This document shows positions 52,858-60,552 of a stretch of DNA of 64,000 nucleotides, in pieces. The DNA comes from Bacillus sp. NTK034 (GTDB taxonomy: Bacteria > Bacillota > Bacilli > Bacillales > Cytobacillaceae): positions 930,001-994,000 of the forward strand of contig NZ_JAFKOJ010000001.1 of the NCBI RefSeq assembly GCF_017303275.1, given 5' to 3'. The notes under the pieces are model-generated. The model saw nothing but the letters and a program-made list of their open reading frames with translations, was not told the origin of the DNA and did no database searches. The translations under genes and the position numbers were made by a program. The number at the start of each line of letters is the position of its first letter. The stretch's first letter is position 1.

Positions 52858-53045
52858 TTGTAGCGGAAGGTGCGAGGTCCTCGAAAATACATTCGCATTT
52901 CCTTCGTGCGGTGTTTATACAAGATGCTTATTCAAAGTCCTGAGGGAGTAGCGGGACAGGTGAGACCCCGCAGACGCGCAGCGTAGAGGAGGCTCACCGC
53001 CTGCCCCGCGGAAAGCGAGCAGCCTGGAGCGGAAATAAACGGACA
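52858..53045. repeat. Bacillaceae-type GC-rich palindromic repeat
   Basis: The element has a long imperfect hairpin: GCGGGACAGGTGAG (52951-52964) pairs with CTCACCGCCTGCCCCGC (52993-53009), and flanks such as GTAGCGGAAGGTGCGAGG and CCTGGAGCGGAAATAAAC. From memory, close copies occur dispersed in many Bacillaceae genomes. Here about 60 bases separate the left flank (to about 52878) from the palindromic core (from about 52939), which may be an insertion or a longer variant. No ORF. Confidence 0.65.
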
Positions 53046-53157
53046 AAATTGAAAGGCGAAAAACAACAATTTATACCAAAAGAGCAAAAAATTATAATAA
53101 TAAATACCGTTACTATTTTTAAATTTAAAAAATTCAGAAAAGTATAGACGTTTTTTG

Positions 53158-53168
53158 TTGGATCCAGT
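53158..53168 (+). promoter_or_regulatory. Putative operator of the second regulon (TTGGATCCAGT)
   Basis: Member of the TTGGATMCAA family also seen at 59802, 59961 and 62516, 56 bases upstream of the PaaI-type gene. Confidence 0.5.
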
Positions 53169-53224
53169 ATCCTAATATTAGATGGCTAAAGTTTTCTTAA
53201 GATAGGAGGGTTGGGATTATAAAC

Positions 53225-53701
53225 GTGAATGCAGCTGCCAGCGATATTTTAAAAAAACTTGAGAATTTCTCAAGCGAAGAATTAGATCAGATCTACCACG
53301 TTATAAGGGCACTAAAAGAGCCAAAAAAGGAACTGCATTATACAGGGAGGCTTTTAGGAATCGGTTTTGAAGAAAATGGAGAAATGAGCATGGAATTGGG
53401 CATGCAGAATGCCAATACATATGATGTTGCCCAAGGTGGAGCTCTCTATACATTGGCAGATGTATCTATTGGATTCCACATAATGACCCAGATACCAAAA
53501 GATTCCGAAGTCTACACCTTGGAGTTGAAAATGAATTATATTAGGCCTGGCAAAGGAAAAAAGTTGTATGCCGAACCTACAATAGTTCATCTTGGCCGAA
53601 GTACTGTTGTTTCAGAGTGCAAAATTCTGGATGAAAAAGGACAGCCAGTGGCGATCGCATTGGGAACATTTTTTTTAAAACATAAGGAGGGGAATTTATA
53701 A
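53225..53701 (+). CDS. PaaI-family hotdog thioesterase
   Basis: 158-residue hotdog-fold protein of the PaaI type, hydrolysing acyl-CoA thioesters. Motifs: NTYDVAQGGALYTLADVSIG (active-site region) and KMNYIRPGKGKKLYAEPTIV. An N-terminal helical extension of about 30 residues is present. The GTG at 53225 lies 14 bases from GGAGGG, rather far; an in-frame ATT at 53216 would fit spacing better, so the true start is unsettled. It overlaps the next gene by one base (TAATG), so the two are coupled. Confidence 0.85.
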   Translation: MNAAASDILKKLENFSSEELDQIYHVIRALKEPKKELHYTGRLLGIGFEENGEMSMELGMQNANTYDVAQGGALYTLADVSIGFHIMTQIPKDSEVYTLELKMNYIRPGKGKKLYAEPTIVHLGRSTVVSECKILDEKGQPVAIALGTFFLKHKEGNL

Positions 53702-54081
53702 TGAGTGTAAAATTTGATGACGGATTACAAGTAAGGCGTGAAGTTTTAGGGGCTGAGTATGTTGATAACTCCATAAATAATGCAACCAGTTTCACAAAGC
53801 CTCTTCAGGAATTAGTGACAGAGTATTGCTGGGGAGAAATTTGGACTAGAGAAGGTTTGCCTAAAAAGACGAGAAGCATGATTAATTTAGCAATGCTGAC
53901 TGCACTAAATCGCCCCCATGAATTAAAGCTTCACTTACGAGGCGCCATCAATAATGGTGTTACAAAAGAAGAGATTCAGGAAATATTTTTACAGACTGCC
54001 ATTTATTGCGGAGTACCAGCATCATTGGACAGCTTTAAGACTGCCCAGGAAATTTTTAAGGAAATGGGAATAGAAGAATAA
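53701..54081 (+). CDS. Carboxymuconolactone decarboxylase-family protein
   Basis: 126-residue alpha-helical protein of the CMD/PcaC family: RSMINLAMLTALNRPHELKLH and IFLQTAIYCGVPASLDSF are the family core. It lacks the CxxC of AhpD peroxidases, so a PcaC-like lyase/isomerase role is more likely than antioxidant activity. True protocatechuate genes are absent, so the substrate is not carboxymuconolactone by context. AAGGAGGGG precedes ATG 53701. Confidence 0.83.
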   Translation: MSVKFDDGLQVRREVLGAEYVDNSINNATSFTKPLQELVTEYCWGEIWTREGLPKKTRSMINLAMLTALNRPHELKLHLRGAINNGVTKEEIQEIFLQTAIYCGVPASLDSFKTAQEIFKEMGIEE

Positions 54082-54110
54082 TAGTTTGTCTTAGCCATGC
54101 TTCTAGTTAG

Positions 54111-54147
54111 AAACACCATTCTGCCAGGTTAAAGAAGAATGGTGTTT
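54111..54147 (+). terminator. Hairpin after the CMD-family gene
   Basis: AAACACCATTCT (54111-54122) / AGAATGGTGTTT (54136-54147), 12-bp perfect stem; T run weak. Confidence 0.75.
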
Positions 54148-54168
54148 CCCTATTTATAAATCTATTTA

Positions 54169-54197
54169 TTGAATCTTTTGATAATTAATACTATTAT
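54169..54197 (+). promoter_or_regulatory. Promoter of the gntR-ttd operon
   Basis: TTGAAT (54169-54174), a 17-base spacer and TATTAT (54192-54197). The operator at 54208 covers the expected start point. Confidence 0.6.
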
Positions 54198-54207
54198 AAA
54201 ATTAAAG

Positions 54208-54224
54208 CTGTCGACAGCCGACAG
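54208..54224 (+). promoter_or_regulatory. Putative GntR operator of the ttd operon
   Basis: Perfect 10-bp palindrome CTGTCGACAG (54208-54217) followed by an overlapping CCGACAG half-site to 54224. GTCGAC-centred palindromes are usual for FCD-type GntR proteins. It lies just after the -10, as expected for a repressor site. Confidence 0.62.
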
Positions 54225-54256
54225 ATTACCAATTAAAAAGTGAAAGGGGTGGGAAT

Positions 54257-54931
54257 ATGAGCCAGAAACCTCTTGAGAAAGCACTTCCATTTTACCTTCA
54301 AATTCAGCAAACTATTAAAGAGCGAATTTGGCACGGAGAATATAAACCAGGAGACCGGTTATACGAAGCCCAGCTTGCCAAGCAATTCTCCATCAGCCGC
54401 AGCCCTGTTAGAGAAGCGATCCGGATATTAATTAATGAGGGCCTTCTGTGTATGGATGAAAAATCTCAAATCACGGTATATAAGCCAACATTGAAAGATG
54501 TTAAAGATATCTATGGCTGCAGGATTGCACTGGAATCGGCTGCTGTGGCTCTGGCAGCAGAGAGGGCAACAGAGGCACAAATAGCAGAACTGGGAAGTAT
54601 CATAGCTGGAACAGAAGCGGCAATCAAAAAAAATGATAAGGAGGAAATTGTAAATTGGAACACGAAGTTTCATGAGAAAATCATTTTAATAAGTGAAAAT
54701 GAAAGGTTAAAAAAACTAGTGGATGAACTTCATTCATTAATTTATTATTACAGGCTTTTAAATATTGAGGGTGATGAGCGTGGACCTATTATTTTAAAAG
54801 GCCACAAGGAAATCTTTAAAGCGATCAGTGAAAGAAATCCAGAAAAAGCAGCACAATGTTTAATGGAACATACCCAGGAGGATTTAAAAAACCTGATATA
54901 TCTTATTGAGGGAAAAGAGGAGATTAAATGA
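54257..54931 (+). CDS. GntR-family regulator, FCD subfamily, of the ttd operon
   Basis: 224-residue regulator: winged HTH (YKPGDRLYEAQLAKQFSIS; SPVREAIRILINEGLL) followed by an FCD domain (YGCRIALESAAVALAAERA; KFHEKIILISENERLKKLV). It is only distantly related to the 973/13624 pair. It overlaps ttdA by four bases (ATGA), so regulator and enzymes are made together, probably under autoregulation through the 54208 palindrome. Ligand likely tartrate or a related hydroxy acid, by context. Confidence 0.9.
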   Translation: MSQKPLEKALPFYLQIQQTIKERIWHGEYKPGDRLYEAQLAKQFSISRSPVREAIRILINEGLLCMDEKSQITVYKPTLKDVKDIYGCRIALESAAVALAAERATEAQIAELGSIIAGTEAAIKKNDKEEIVNWNTKFHEKIILISENERLKKLVDELHSLIYYYRLLNIEGDERGPIILKGHKEIFKAISERNPEKAAQCLMEHTQEDLKNLIYLIEGKEEIK

Positions 54932-55770
54932 GGATTGTAGATGCTGAGGTTTTAACTGAAAGCGTTGCCAAGCTTTGCTGGGAAGCATGCTACTATTTGC
55001 CTGATGATGTTTTGGCAGGGTTTAAACGAGCCGAAAAAACAGAGGCTTCACCTATCGGGAAGTCCATTCTTCAGCAGCTGATGGAGAATGCAGAGGAAGC
55101 TAAAACTAATCATATGCCTTATTGTCATGATACTGGCATGGCTGTTGTTTTTGTTGAGATCGGGCAGGATGTGCATATTATAGGCGGAAATTACTTAGAT
55201 TGCATTCAAGAAGGAGTTCGGACTGGATACAGGGAAGGGTATCTACGCAAATCTGTTGTAGGTGATCCTTTGCTTCGTGTAAACACAGGAGATAATACCC
55301 CAGCAGTCGTACATACGGAAATTGTGCCTGGTGATCAAATTAAGATTACCGTTCTGCCAAAGGGCGGCGGAAGTGAGAATATGAGCGCTATGAAATTTCT
55401 GCTTCCAGGGGAAGGTGTCGAAGGTGTTAAGAATTTTGTCCTTCAGACAATTAAAGATGCCGGGGGGAAGGCGTGCCCGCCCGTTGTGGTAGGAGTGGGG
55501 ATTGGCGGCAGTTTTGATAAAGTAACATCTCTTGCGAAACATGCTGTATTAAGAGAAATTGGTGTTCACCACCCTGACCCACATATTGCAGAGCTTGAAA
55601 AGGAATTACTGGAAGCCATTAATAATACAGGGATTGGACCTCAGGGACTTGGCGGGACGAGCACAGCATTATGGGTGCCTATCGAAACATTCGCATGCCA
55701 TATTACAGCCTTGCCTGTGGCAGTTAATATTCAGTGTCATGCTGCAAGAAAGAAAACAATTGTTATTTAA
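54928..55770 (+). CDS. ttdA: Tartrate dehydratase/fumarase-type hydro-lyase, alpha subunit
   Basis: 280-residue iron-sulfur subunit of a class-I fumarase-family heterodimer. The [4Fe-4S] ligands are likely C66 (PYCHDTG), C183 (ACPPVVVG) and C270 (NIQCHAARK). PKGGGSENMSAMKFLLPGEG and GIGGSFDKVTSLAKHA are family core motifs. With TtdB it removes water from a hydroxy-dicarboxylate: L-tartrate to oxaloacetate, or a fumarate/mesaconate-type reaction. A split two-subunit form next to a tartrate-dehydrogenase-type gene favours a tartrate-like substrate. Confidence 0.87.
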   Translation: MRIVDAEVLTESVAKLCWEACYYLPDDVLAGFKRAEKTEASPIGKSILQQLMENAEEAKTNHMPYCHDTGMAVVFVEIGQDVHIIGGNYLDCIQEGVRTGYREGYLRKSVVGDPLLRVNTGDNTPAVVHTEIVPGDQIKITVLPKGGGSENMSAMKFLLPGEGVEGVKNFVLQTIKDAGGKACPPVVVGVGIGGSFDKVTSLAKHAVLREIGVHHPDPHIAELEKELLEAINNTGIGPQGLGGTSTALWVPIETFACHITALPVAVNIQCHAARKKTIVI

Positions 55771-55791
55771 ATGAAAGCTGGGAGGGATTCG

Positions 55792-56373
55792 ATGCCGGAA
55801 TACAGGCTGCAAACACCTATAACCAAGGAAGATATAAAGAAATTAAAAATTGGCGATACTGTATCGCTGACAGGAACGATTTTCATGGCCAGAGACGCTG
55901 CGCATAAAAGAATGGTAGAGCTGCTTGAAAATAATAAGCCTTTGCCAGTGGAACTAAAAGGGGAAGTCATCTTTTACGCAGGTCCTTGCCCTCCAAAACC
56001 TGGACAGGTAATAGGACCGGTAGCACCGACTACTGCATTTAGGATGGATCCATACGCACCCGCAATGTACGAATATGGCGTTGTCGGAACGATTGGGAAA
56101 GGCCCGAGGAGAGATATGGTGAAGGATGCCTGCAAGAAACATGGCGCAGTTTCATTTGCGGCGATTGGTGGATTGTCAACCATTCTAAGCAGGAGAGTGA
56201 AAGCTGTCCAGGTGGTTGCATATGAAGACTTAGGACCAGAAGCGATAAGAAGACTGGAAGTTCAGGATTTCCCTTTGCTTGTAGCATATGATTCAAACGG
56301 TGACGATTTATACCAGCAAGAGATTGCAAAATATGAAAATTTCAATCAAAAAACAAATAAGGGAGCTGTATGA
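55792..56373 (+). CDS. ttdB: Tartrate dehydratase/fumarase-type hydro-lyase, beta subunit
   Basis: 193-residue beta subunit. Motifs: LKIGDTVSLTGTIFMARDAA, FYAGPCPPKPGQVIGPVAPT and GKGPRRDMVKDACKKHGAVS. An ATG at 55771 directly after the ttdA stop is in frame, but GGGAGG at 55780-55785 places the start at ATG 55792. It joins TtdA to form the catalytic heterodimer. The end overlaps the next gene. Confidence 0.87.
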   Translation: MPEYRLQTPITKEDIKKLKIGDTVSLTGTIFMARDAAHKRMVELLENNKPLPVELKGEVIFYAGPCPPKPGQVIGPVAPTTAFRMDPYAPAMYEYGVVGTIGKGPRRDMVKDACKKHGAVSFAAIGGLSTILSRRVKAVQVVAYEDLGPEAIRRLEVQDFPLLVAYDSNGDDLYQQEIAKYENFNQKTNKGAV

Positions 56374-57443
56374 TGATGAAAAAATTTGAAGTTGCCGTAA
56401 TACCTGGGGATGGAATTGGAAAAGAAGTAGTACCTGTATCTTTAAAGGTATTAGAAACGGTTGCAGAAGTTCACGGTGGAATAAAATTTGATTTTCAATC
56501 TTTCCCTTGGAGCAGCGATTATTATGTGGAACACGGAAAGATGATGCCGGATGATGGCTTACAAACATTAAAAAACTTTGAATCTATTTTTCTTGGTGCC
56601 ATCGGTAATCCAGCTTTAGTTCAAGACCACATTGCCTTATGGGGTCTGTTAATTAAGATTAGAAGGGAATTTGAACAATCTATTAATATTCGTCCTGCAA
56701 AGTATTTTAAAGGGTTAAAGTCGCCGCTGGTCAACCCTAATGATTTTGATTTAATTGTAGTACGGGAAAACAGTGAAGGAGAGTATAGTGAGGTAGGAGG
56801 AAGAATTCATAAAGGTGATGATGAACTGGCCATCCAGAATGCTATTTTTACTAAAAAGGGAACAGAAAGAGCGATGCGCTATGCCTTCGAACTAGCAAAG
56901 AAAAGAAGAGGCCATGTGACATCAGCTACCAAGTCTAATGGGATTTTTCATTCCATGCCATTCTGGGATGAAGTATTTAACGAAGTCAAGGGAGAGCATC
57001 AGGATGTACAGACTGCTTCTTATCATATTGATGCCCTTGCTGCATTTTTTGTAACTCGTCCGCAAATATTCGATGTCATTGTAGCCAGCAACCTATTTGG
57101 GGACATATTGACCGACATTGGAGGAGCAATTATGGGAAGCATTGGGATTGCTCCTGCAGCAAATATCAATCTTAACGGAAAGTATCCATCCATGTTTGAA
57201 CCGGTTCATGGCTCCGCACCAGATATAGTAGGGAAAGGAATTGCTAATCCAATCGGACAAATTTGGACTGCCAAAATGATGCTGGACCACTTCGGTGAAG
57301 AGGAATTGGGCAGTAAGCTGCTTGATATTATAGAGAAGGTCACAAATGATGGTATAAAGACTCCGGATATTGGAGGAACTTCATCAACAGAAGAGGTTGG
57401 AGATGAGATTTGCAGACGGCTTAAAAAGGCGGTTTCAGTTTAA
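56373..57443 (+). CDS. Tartrate/D-malate dehydrogenase-type beta-decarboxylating dehydrogenase
   Basis: 356-residue member of the isopropylmalate/isocitrate dehydrogenase family. VIPGDGIGKEVVP, the substrate/metal segment RENSEGEYSEVGGRIHKGDD, ATKSNGIFHSMPFWDEVF and LFGDILTDIGGAIMGSIGIA place it with tartrate dehydrogenase (TtuC) and YcsA D-malate dehydrogenase. It oxidises L- or meso-tartrate or D-malate with NAD+ and Mn2+. Three consecutive ATGs (56370, 56373, 56376) follow GGGAGC; the middle one has 6-base spacing. Last gene of the operon. Confidence 0.88.
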   Translation: MMKKFEVAVIPGDGIGKEVVPVSLKVLETVAEVHGGIKFDFQSFPWSSDYYVEHGKMMPDDGLQTLKNFESIFLGAIGNPALVQDHIALWGLLIKIRREFEQSINIRPAKYFKGLKSPLVNPNDFDLIVVRENSEGEYSEVGGRIHKGDDELAIQNAIFTKKGTERAMRYAFELAKKRRGHVTSATKSNGIFHSMPFWDEVFNEVKGEHQDVQTASYHIDALAAFFVTRPQIFDVIVASNLFGDILTDIGGAIMGSIGIAPAANINLNGKYPSMFEPVHGSAPDIVGKGIANPIGQIWTAKMMLDHFGEEELGSKLLDIIEKVTNDGIKTPDIGGTSSTEEVGDEICRRLKKAVSV

Positions 57444-57462
57444 CTCTTAATATCGTAATTGT

Positions 57463-57498
57463 AGAATCCCAGAATTCGAATCTGGGATTCTTTTTTTA
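57463..57498 (+). terminator. Terminator of the ttd operon
   Basis: AGAATCCCAGA (57463-57473) / TCTGGGATTCT (57481-57491), then TTTTTTT. Confidence 0.9.
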
Positions 57499-57640
57499 GG
57501 GATTGTTATTTTTTTACTTTGGATTGATTCTCATGGCTTTATGCTATAAGGGACGGTCCGGCGATCCTGCTCTTTCTTTTCGAGTGAGAAAGGGAGCCTG
57601 TACTTACATGCATAATTGATAGACATGTCTTTAAATAATT

Positions 57641-57672
57641 AAAAAACAACCGCTCCTTGATTGGTGCGGTTG
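57641..57672 (-). terminator. Terminator of the dctP gene
   Basis: CAACCGC (57647-57653) / GCGGTTG (57666-57672); the A run at 57641-57646 gives a T run on the minus strand. Confidence 0.8.
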
Positions 57673-57703
57673 CCCTTTGCGTCTTACTATTAAAAAAGCA
57701 GTT

Positions 57704-58741
57704 TTATTTGCTTTCAGCGTCCTCAATGATATCCTTGCCGATTTTTTCAGCCCACTCATTGTAAATTGGTTCAAGGGTCTTCTTGAACTCTTCGATTTCA
57801 GCATCAGAAAGCTCATTGATTTCAACTTGCCCATTTTCTTTTAATTTTGCCAATGCATCGTCATTAAGTTTTTTAGCAGACTCTCTTGCAAGCTTTGTTC
57901 CTTCGTCAACGCCTTTTTGTACAATTGCTTTTGTTTCATCATTTAAGCCTTCCCAGAATTTTGTATTAGTCAGCAAAGCATAATCAACACGGGTATGCCC
58001 CATAATCGTCATATACTTTTGCACTTCATCAAACTTCTTGGATTCAATGTTGCTGAAAGTGTTTTCCTGTCCATCAACTGTTCCCTGCTGAAGGGCAGTA
58101 TATAATTCACCGAAAGGAATAGAAGCAGACCCAGCTCCCAGTTCAGCATAGATTGCTTCAAGCAATTGTCCGCCTTGTGTCCGGATTTTCATCCCATCTA
58201 AATCCTCCGGCTTCTTGATTGCCTTTTTATCATTAGTCATGTGCTTTGCGCCATTTGGCCACATAGCCTTTCCAAGCACTCCGTCTTTTTCAAGACGCTT
58301 AAAGATTTCCTGCCCTTTTTCTCCATCCCAGAACGCATTAGCAGCTTCGTCGCTTTCAAAGAGGAAAGGCATTGCAGGAATATTGAATCCAGGGTCGTTC
58401 CCAACAAGCTTAGACATATCAGGTAAAATGAATTGAACATTATTTGCAACAAGGTTCTGATATTCATCCTTATCGCCAAATAAAGAGCTGTTAGGATATA
58501 CTTGTACTTTAATCTTGCCGTCTGACTCTTTTTCAATGACCTCTTTCATTTTTAGAGCACCTTGATGTTTTGGAGTATTTTCAGCTACAACGTGAGCAAT
58601 TTTAATTGTTAGTTCTTGTACTCCATCGCTTTCAGCACCGCCGCCTGAACCTTCAGTTTTCTCAGAATTGCCGCACGCCGCCAGGGCGAACATCATTACC
58701 AGAGCCAGAGCCGCCAGGAACAACTTTTTCATTTTCTTCAT
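57704..58741 (-). CDS. dctP: TRAP transporter solute-binding protein (DctP)
   Basis: 345-residue extracytoplasmic receptor. Lipoprotein signal with lipobox ALAAC (C23), then the TRAP DctP domain (KIAHVVAENTPKHQGALKM; GDKDEYQNLVANNVQFILPD; MKIRTQGGQLLEAIYAELGA, whose Arg contacts the carboxylate). It binds a dicarboxylate-type ligand and hands it to DctQM. The Q and M genes are on the opposite strand from 59995, an unusual split. Its 5' end overlaps the upstream dehydrogenase frame by 80 bases. GGGGGA serves as ribosome binding site. Confidence 0.9.
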   Translation of the reverse strand: MKKMKKLFLAALALVMMFALAACGNSEKTEGSGGGAESDGVQELTIKIAHVVAENTPKHQGALKMKEVIEKESDGKIKVQVYPNSSLFGDKDEYQNLVANNVQFILPDMSKLVGNDPGFNIPAMPFLFESDEAANAFWDGEKGQEIFKRLEKDGVLGKAMWPNGAKHMTNDKKAIKKPEDLDGMKIRTQGGQLLEAIYAELGAGSASIPFGELYTALQQGTVDGQENTFSNIESKKFDEVQKYMTIMGHTRVDYALLTNTKFWEGLNDETKAIVQKGVDEGTKLARESAKKLNDDALAKLKENGQVEINELSDAEIEEFKKTLEPIYNEWAEKIGKDIIEDAESK

Positions 58742-59642
58742 TTATAATCCCCCTTTTTAATAAGTAATTTGATACGAATTTATTTATCTCTGTATGGTCA
58801 GCTTCTTTGTCTAAGGCAATGCTTGCTTCACTAAATTTTTGAAATACGATCTCTGGAAGTGAAGTAGCAGCATCTGCATCTTTAAAAAGCTGACTTGCCA
58901 TGCCAATGTCTTTTTTGATCAATTCAAGAGAAAATCCGGAATTATAAGTTTCTGTCAAAATGAAACTTGGGAACTTATATTCTGTCGAGCCGCTCCTGCC
59001 GGTACTTTGATTAATTACATTGATTGCCTTCTCAGGCTCCACACCAAAGTTCTCCAGCAATTGCACAGCCTCACAAGATGCTAAAAGATGGGTGGCTGAT
59101 AAGTAATTATTAATTGCTTTTATTAAATGGCCGCTTCCGGATGGGCCAACTAAAGAAATATTTCTGCCCAAGGCACACAGCAAACGCTTACATTTTTCGA
59201 ATTGCTCTGCTGAACCGCCAGCCATGATCGTCAATGTCCCATCAACTGCTTTTTTTACTCCGCCGCTTACTGGAGCATCAACAAAGCATATATTATAAGG
59301 TTCCAGTTTTCTGCTATTTTCTTTTGTATCCGCAGGATAAGAACTGCTCATATCAATTATCATGAGAGAATTCTGATCTTGAAGCGGAACCAAAGATCTT
59401 GAATTAATGATTTCTTCCACTACCTTGTTAACGATTACAGAGGAAGGGAGCATTAACACAACATACTGTACTTTATGAATCCACTCTTTCATATTGCCGG
59501 TAGTGCCACCCAATGCCCGGAGTTCGATTAATGCGTTTTCATTCACATCTGACCCAAAAACATGGTATCCGTTCTTAAGGAGATTCTTTGCCATTGGCAG
59601 ACCCATTTTCCCCAGTCCGATAAAGCCAATATTTTCTTTCAT
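58662..59642 (-). CDS. 3-hydroxyisobutyrate dehydrogenase-family enzyme
   Basis: 326-residue NAD(P)-dependent beta-hydroxyacid dehydrogenase: GFIGLGKMGLPMAKNL at 6-21, DAPVSGGVKKAVDGTLTIMA, and GSGHLIKAINNYL with catalytic Lys. The body ends near residue 298 and about 26 further residues, rich in Gly and Val, run into the dctP start in another frame. A one-base shift near 58755 would give a TAA and the usual length, so a frameshift or a natural long overlap are both possible. Candidate reaction: tartronate or related semialdehyde reduction. Cotranscribed with dctP. Confidence 0.83.
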   Translation of the reverse strand: MKENIGFIGLGKMGLPMAKNLLKNGYHVFGSDVNENALIELRALGGTTGNMKEWIHKVQYVVLMLPSSVIVNKVVEEIINSRSLVPLQDQNSLMIIDMSSSYPADTKENSRKLEPYNICFVDAPVSGGVKKAVDGTLTIMAGGSAEQFEKCKRLLCALGRNISLVGPSGSGHLIKAINNYLSATHLLASCEAVQLLENFGVEPEKAINVINQSTGRSGSTEYKFPSFILTETYNSGFSLELIKKDIGMASQLFKDADAATSLPEIVFQKFSEASIALDKEADHTEINKFVSNYLLKRGIINEENEKVVPGGSGSGNDVRPGGVRQF

Positions 59643-59801
59643 AAAAGAACATCTCCTTTAAGCCCCTTATGTAAAGAAGGAACCTTTTTTCTTCTTTGGT
59701 CAAGAGAATTATTTTCCAGAGTCTCATTGACTAAAGAGGGTTTTTTCTTTAGTGCCAAAGTACTTTCTTCTAATACCACCTTTCGACCTCCTTTTTGGAT
59801 T

Positions 59802-59812
59802 TTGGATACAAA
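59802..59812 (-). promoter_or_regulatory. Putative operator of the second regulon (TTGGATACAAA)
   Basis: 160 bases upstream of the dehydrogenase-dctP unit. A second TTGGAT half-site precedes it (59795-59800). Confidence 0.5.
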
Positions 59813-59960
59813 GTAAAATTTACGAGGTGCTAATACAGGATGATAAAAATAGTATAACAAATCAGTCGAATATTGTGAATACACTAAAAATAATAAAAAA
59901 ATAAAATTTTCTGTTTATTTTTATTACTATTTCTTGTATATTGAAAAAGAAACCAAGCAA

Positions 59961-59976
59961 GGATTGGATACAATCC
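59961..59976 (+). promoter_or_regulatory. Putative operator of the second regulon (GGATTGGATACAATCC)
   Basis: 16-bp palindrome, GGATTG-GATA-CAATCC, directly upstream of the dctQ ribosome binding site. It contains TTGGATACAAT. Confidence 0.65.
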
Positions 59977-59994
59977 AAAAAAGGAGTTGATTGT

Positions 59995-60552
59995 ATGAAG
60001 CTCTTTAAATGGCTTGATCACATCGAAGAAGGCGCAGCTGGATTGCTATTTATAGGAGGAGTAGTTGTCAGTTTATATGGTGTATTTACCAGATATGTGT
60101 TAAATGCACCACAGGCATGGGTCACTGAGATTTTTGAATTTCTACTCGTATGGTCCATTTTTATCGGGTTTGGAATGGCTTTAAAAGACAATCGTCACAT
60201 TCAGGTAGAGTTATTGTTTGATATGCTGCCAAAAGGATTAAAAAAGATCGTTGCAGGTATTAGTAATATCATTGGAGCGTGCTTCACCTTTTATCTAGCT
60301 TTTTCATCCCTCGAATTGATAACGCTTTCAAAAGAGCAGGGGATCACTACCATCGATGTCGGAATTCCGATTTGGATTACGTATCTGGTTCTGCCAGTGG
60401 GAATGAGTTTGCTGGGGGTTTACTTTATTGTGAAGGCTTATCGGGCATTTACAGGTGATAAACGTGAAATTACAGGAGAACTTGAGCACCTTTATGAAGA
60501 AATGCAGGAGTTAAATAAGAAAGAATCTGATCAGAAGGGAGTAGGAGCATGA
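59995..60552 (+). CDS. dctQ: TRAP transporter small permease (DctQ)
   Basis: 185-residue membrane protein with four predicted helices and the DctQ pattern (RYVLNAPQAWVTEIFEFLLVW; FGMALKDNRHIQVELLFDM). A TTG at 59941 would extend it by 18 residues, but AAGGAG at 59981-59986 and the operator fix the start at ATG 59995. It couples the DctP receptor to the DctM channel. Overlaps dctM by four bases. Confidence 0.9.
   Translation: MKLFKWLDHIEEGAAGLLFIGGVVVSLYGVFTRYVLNAPQAWVTEIFEFLLVWSIFIGFGMALKDNRHIQVELLFDMLPKGLKKIVAGISNIIGACFTFYLAFSSLELITLSKEQGITTIDVGIPIWITYLVLPVGMSLLGVYFIVKAYRAFTGDKREITGELEHLYEEMQELNKKESDQKGVGA

Larger units (their letters stand above)
59643..59994. other. Divergent regulatory region between the dehydrogenase-dctP and dctQM units
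   Basis: No gene seen. It holds two TTGGATMCAA-type sites (59802 and 59961), AT-rich promoter sequence around 59840-59945 and a CTAAAGA/TCTTTAG dyad near 59730-59755. Confidence 0.45.

Noticed and set aside
59643-59790. T-box leader on the minus strand before the dehydrogenase
   Set aside because: No GGTGGNACC core and no specifier stem; only short hairpins and T runs are visible.
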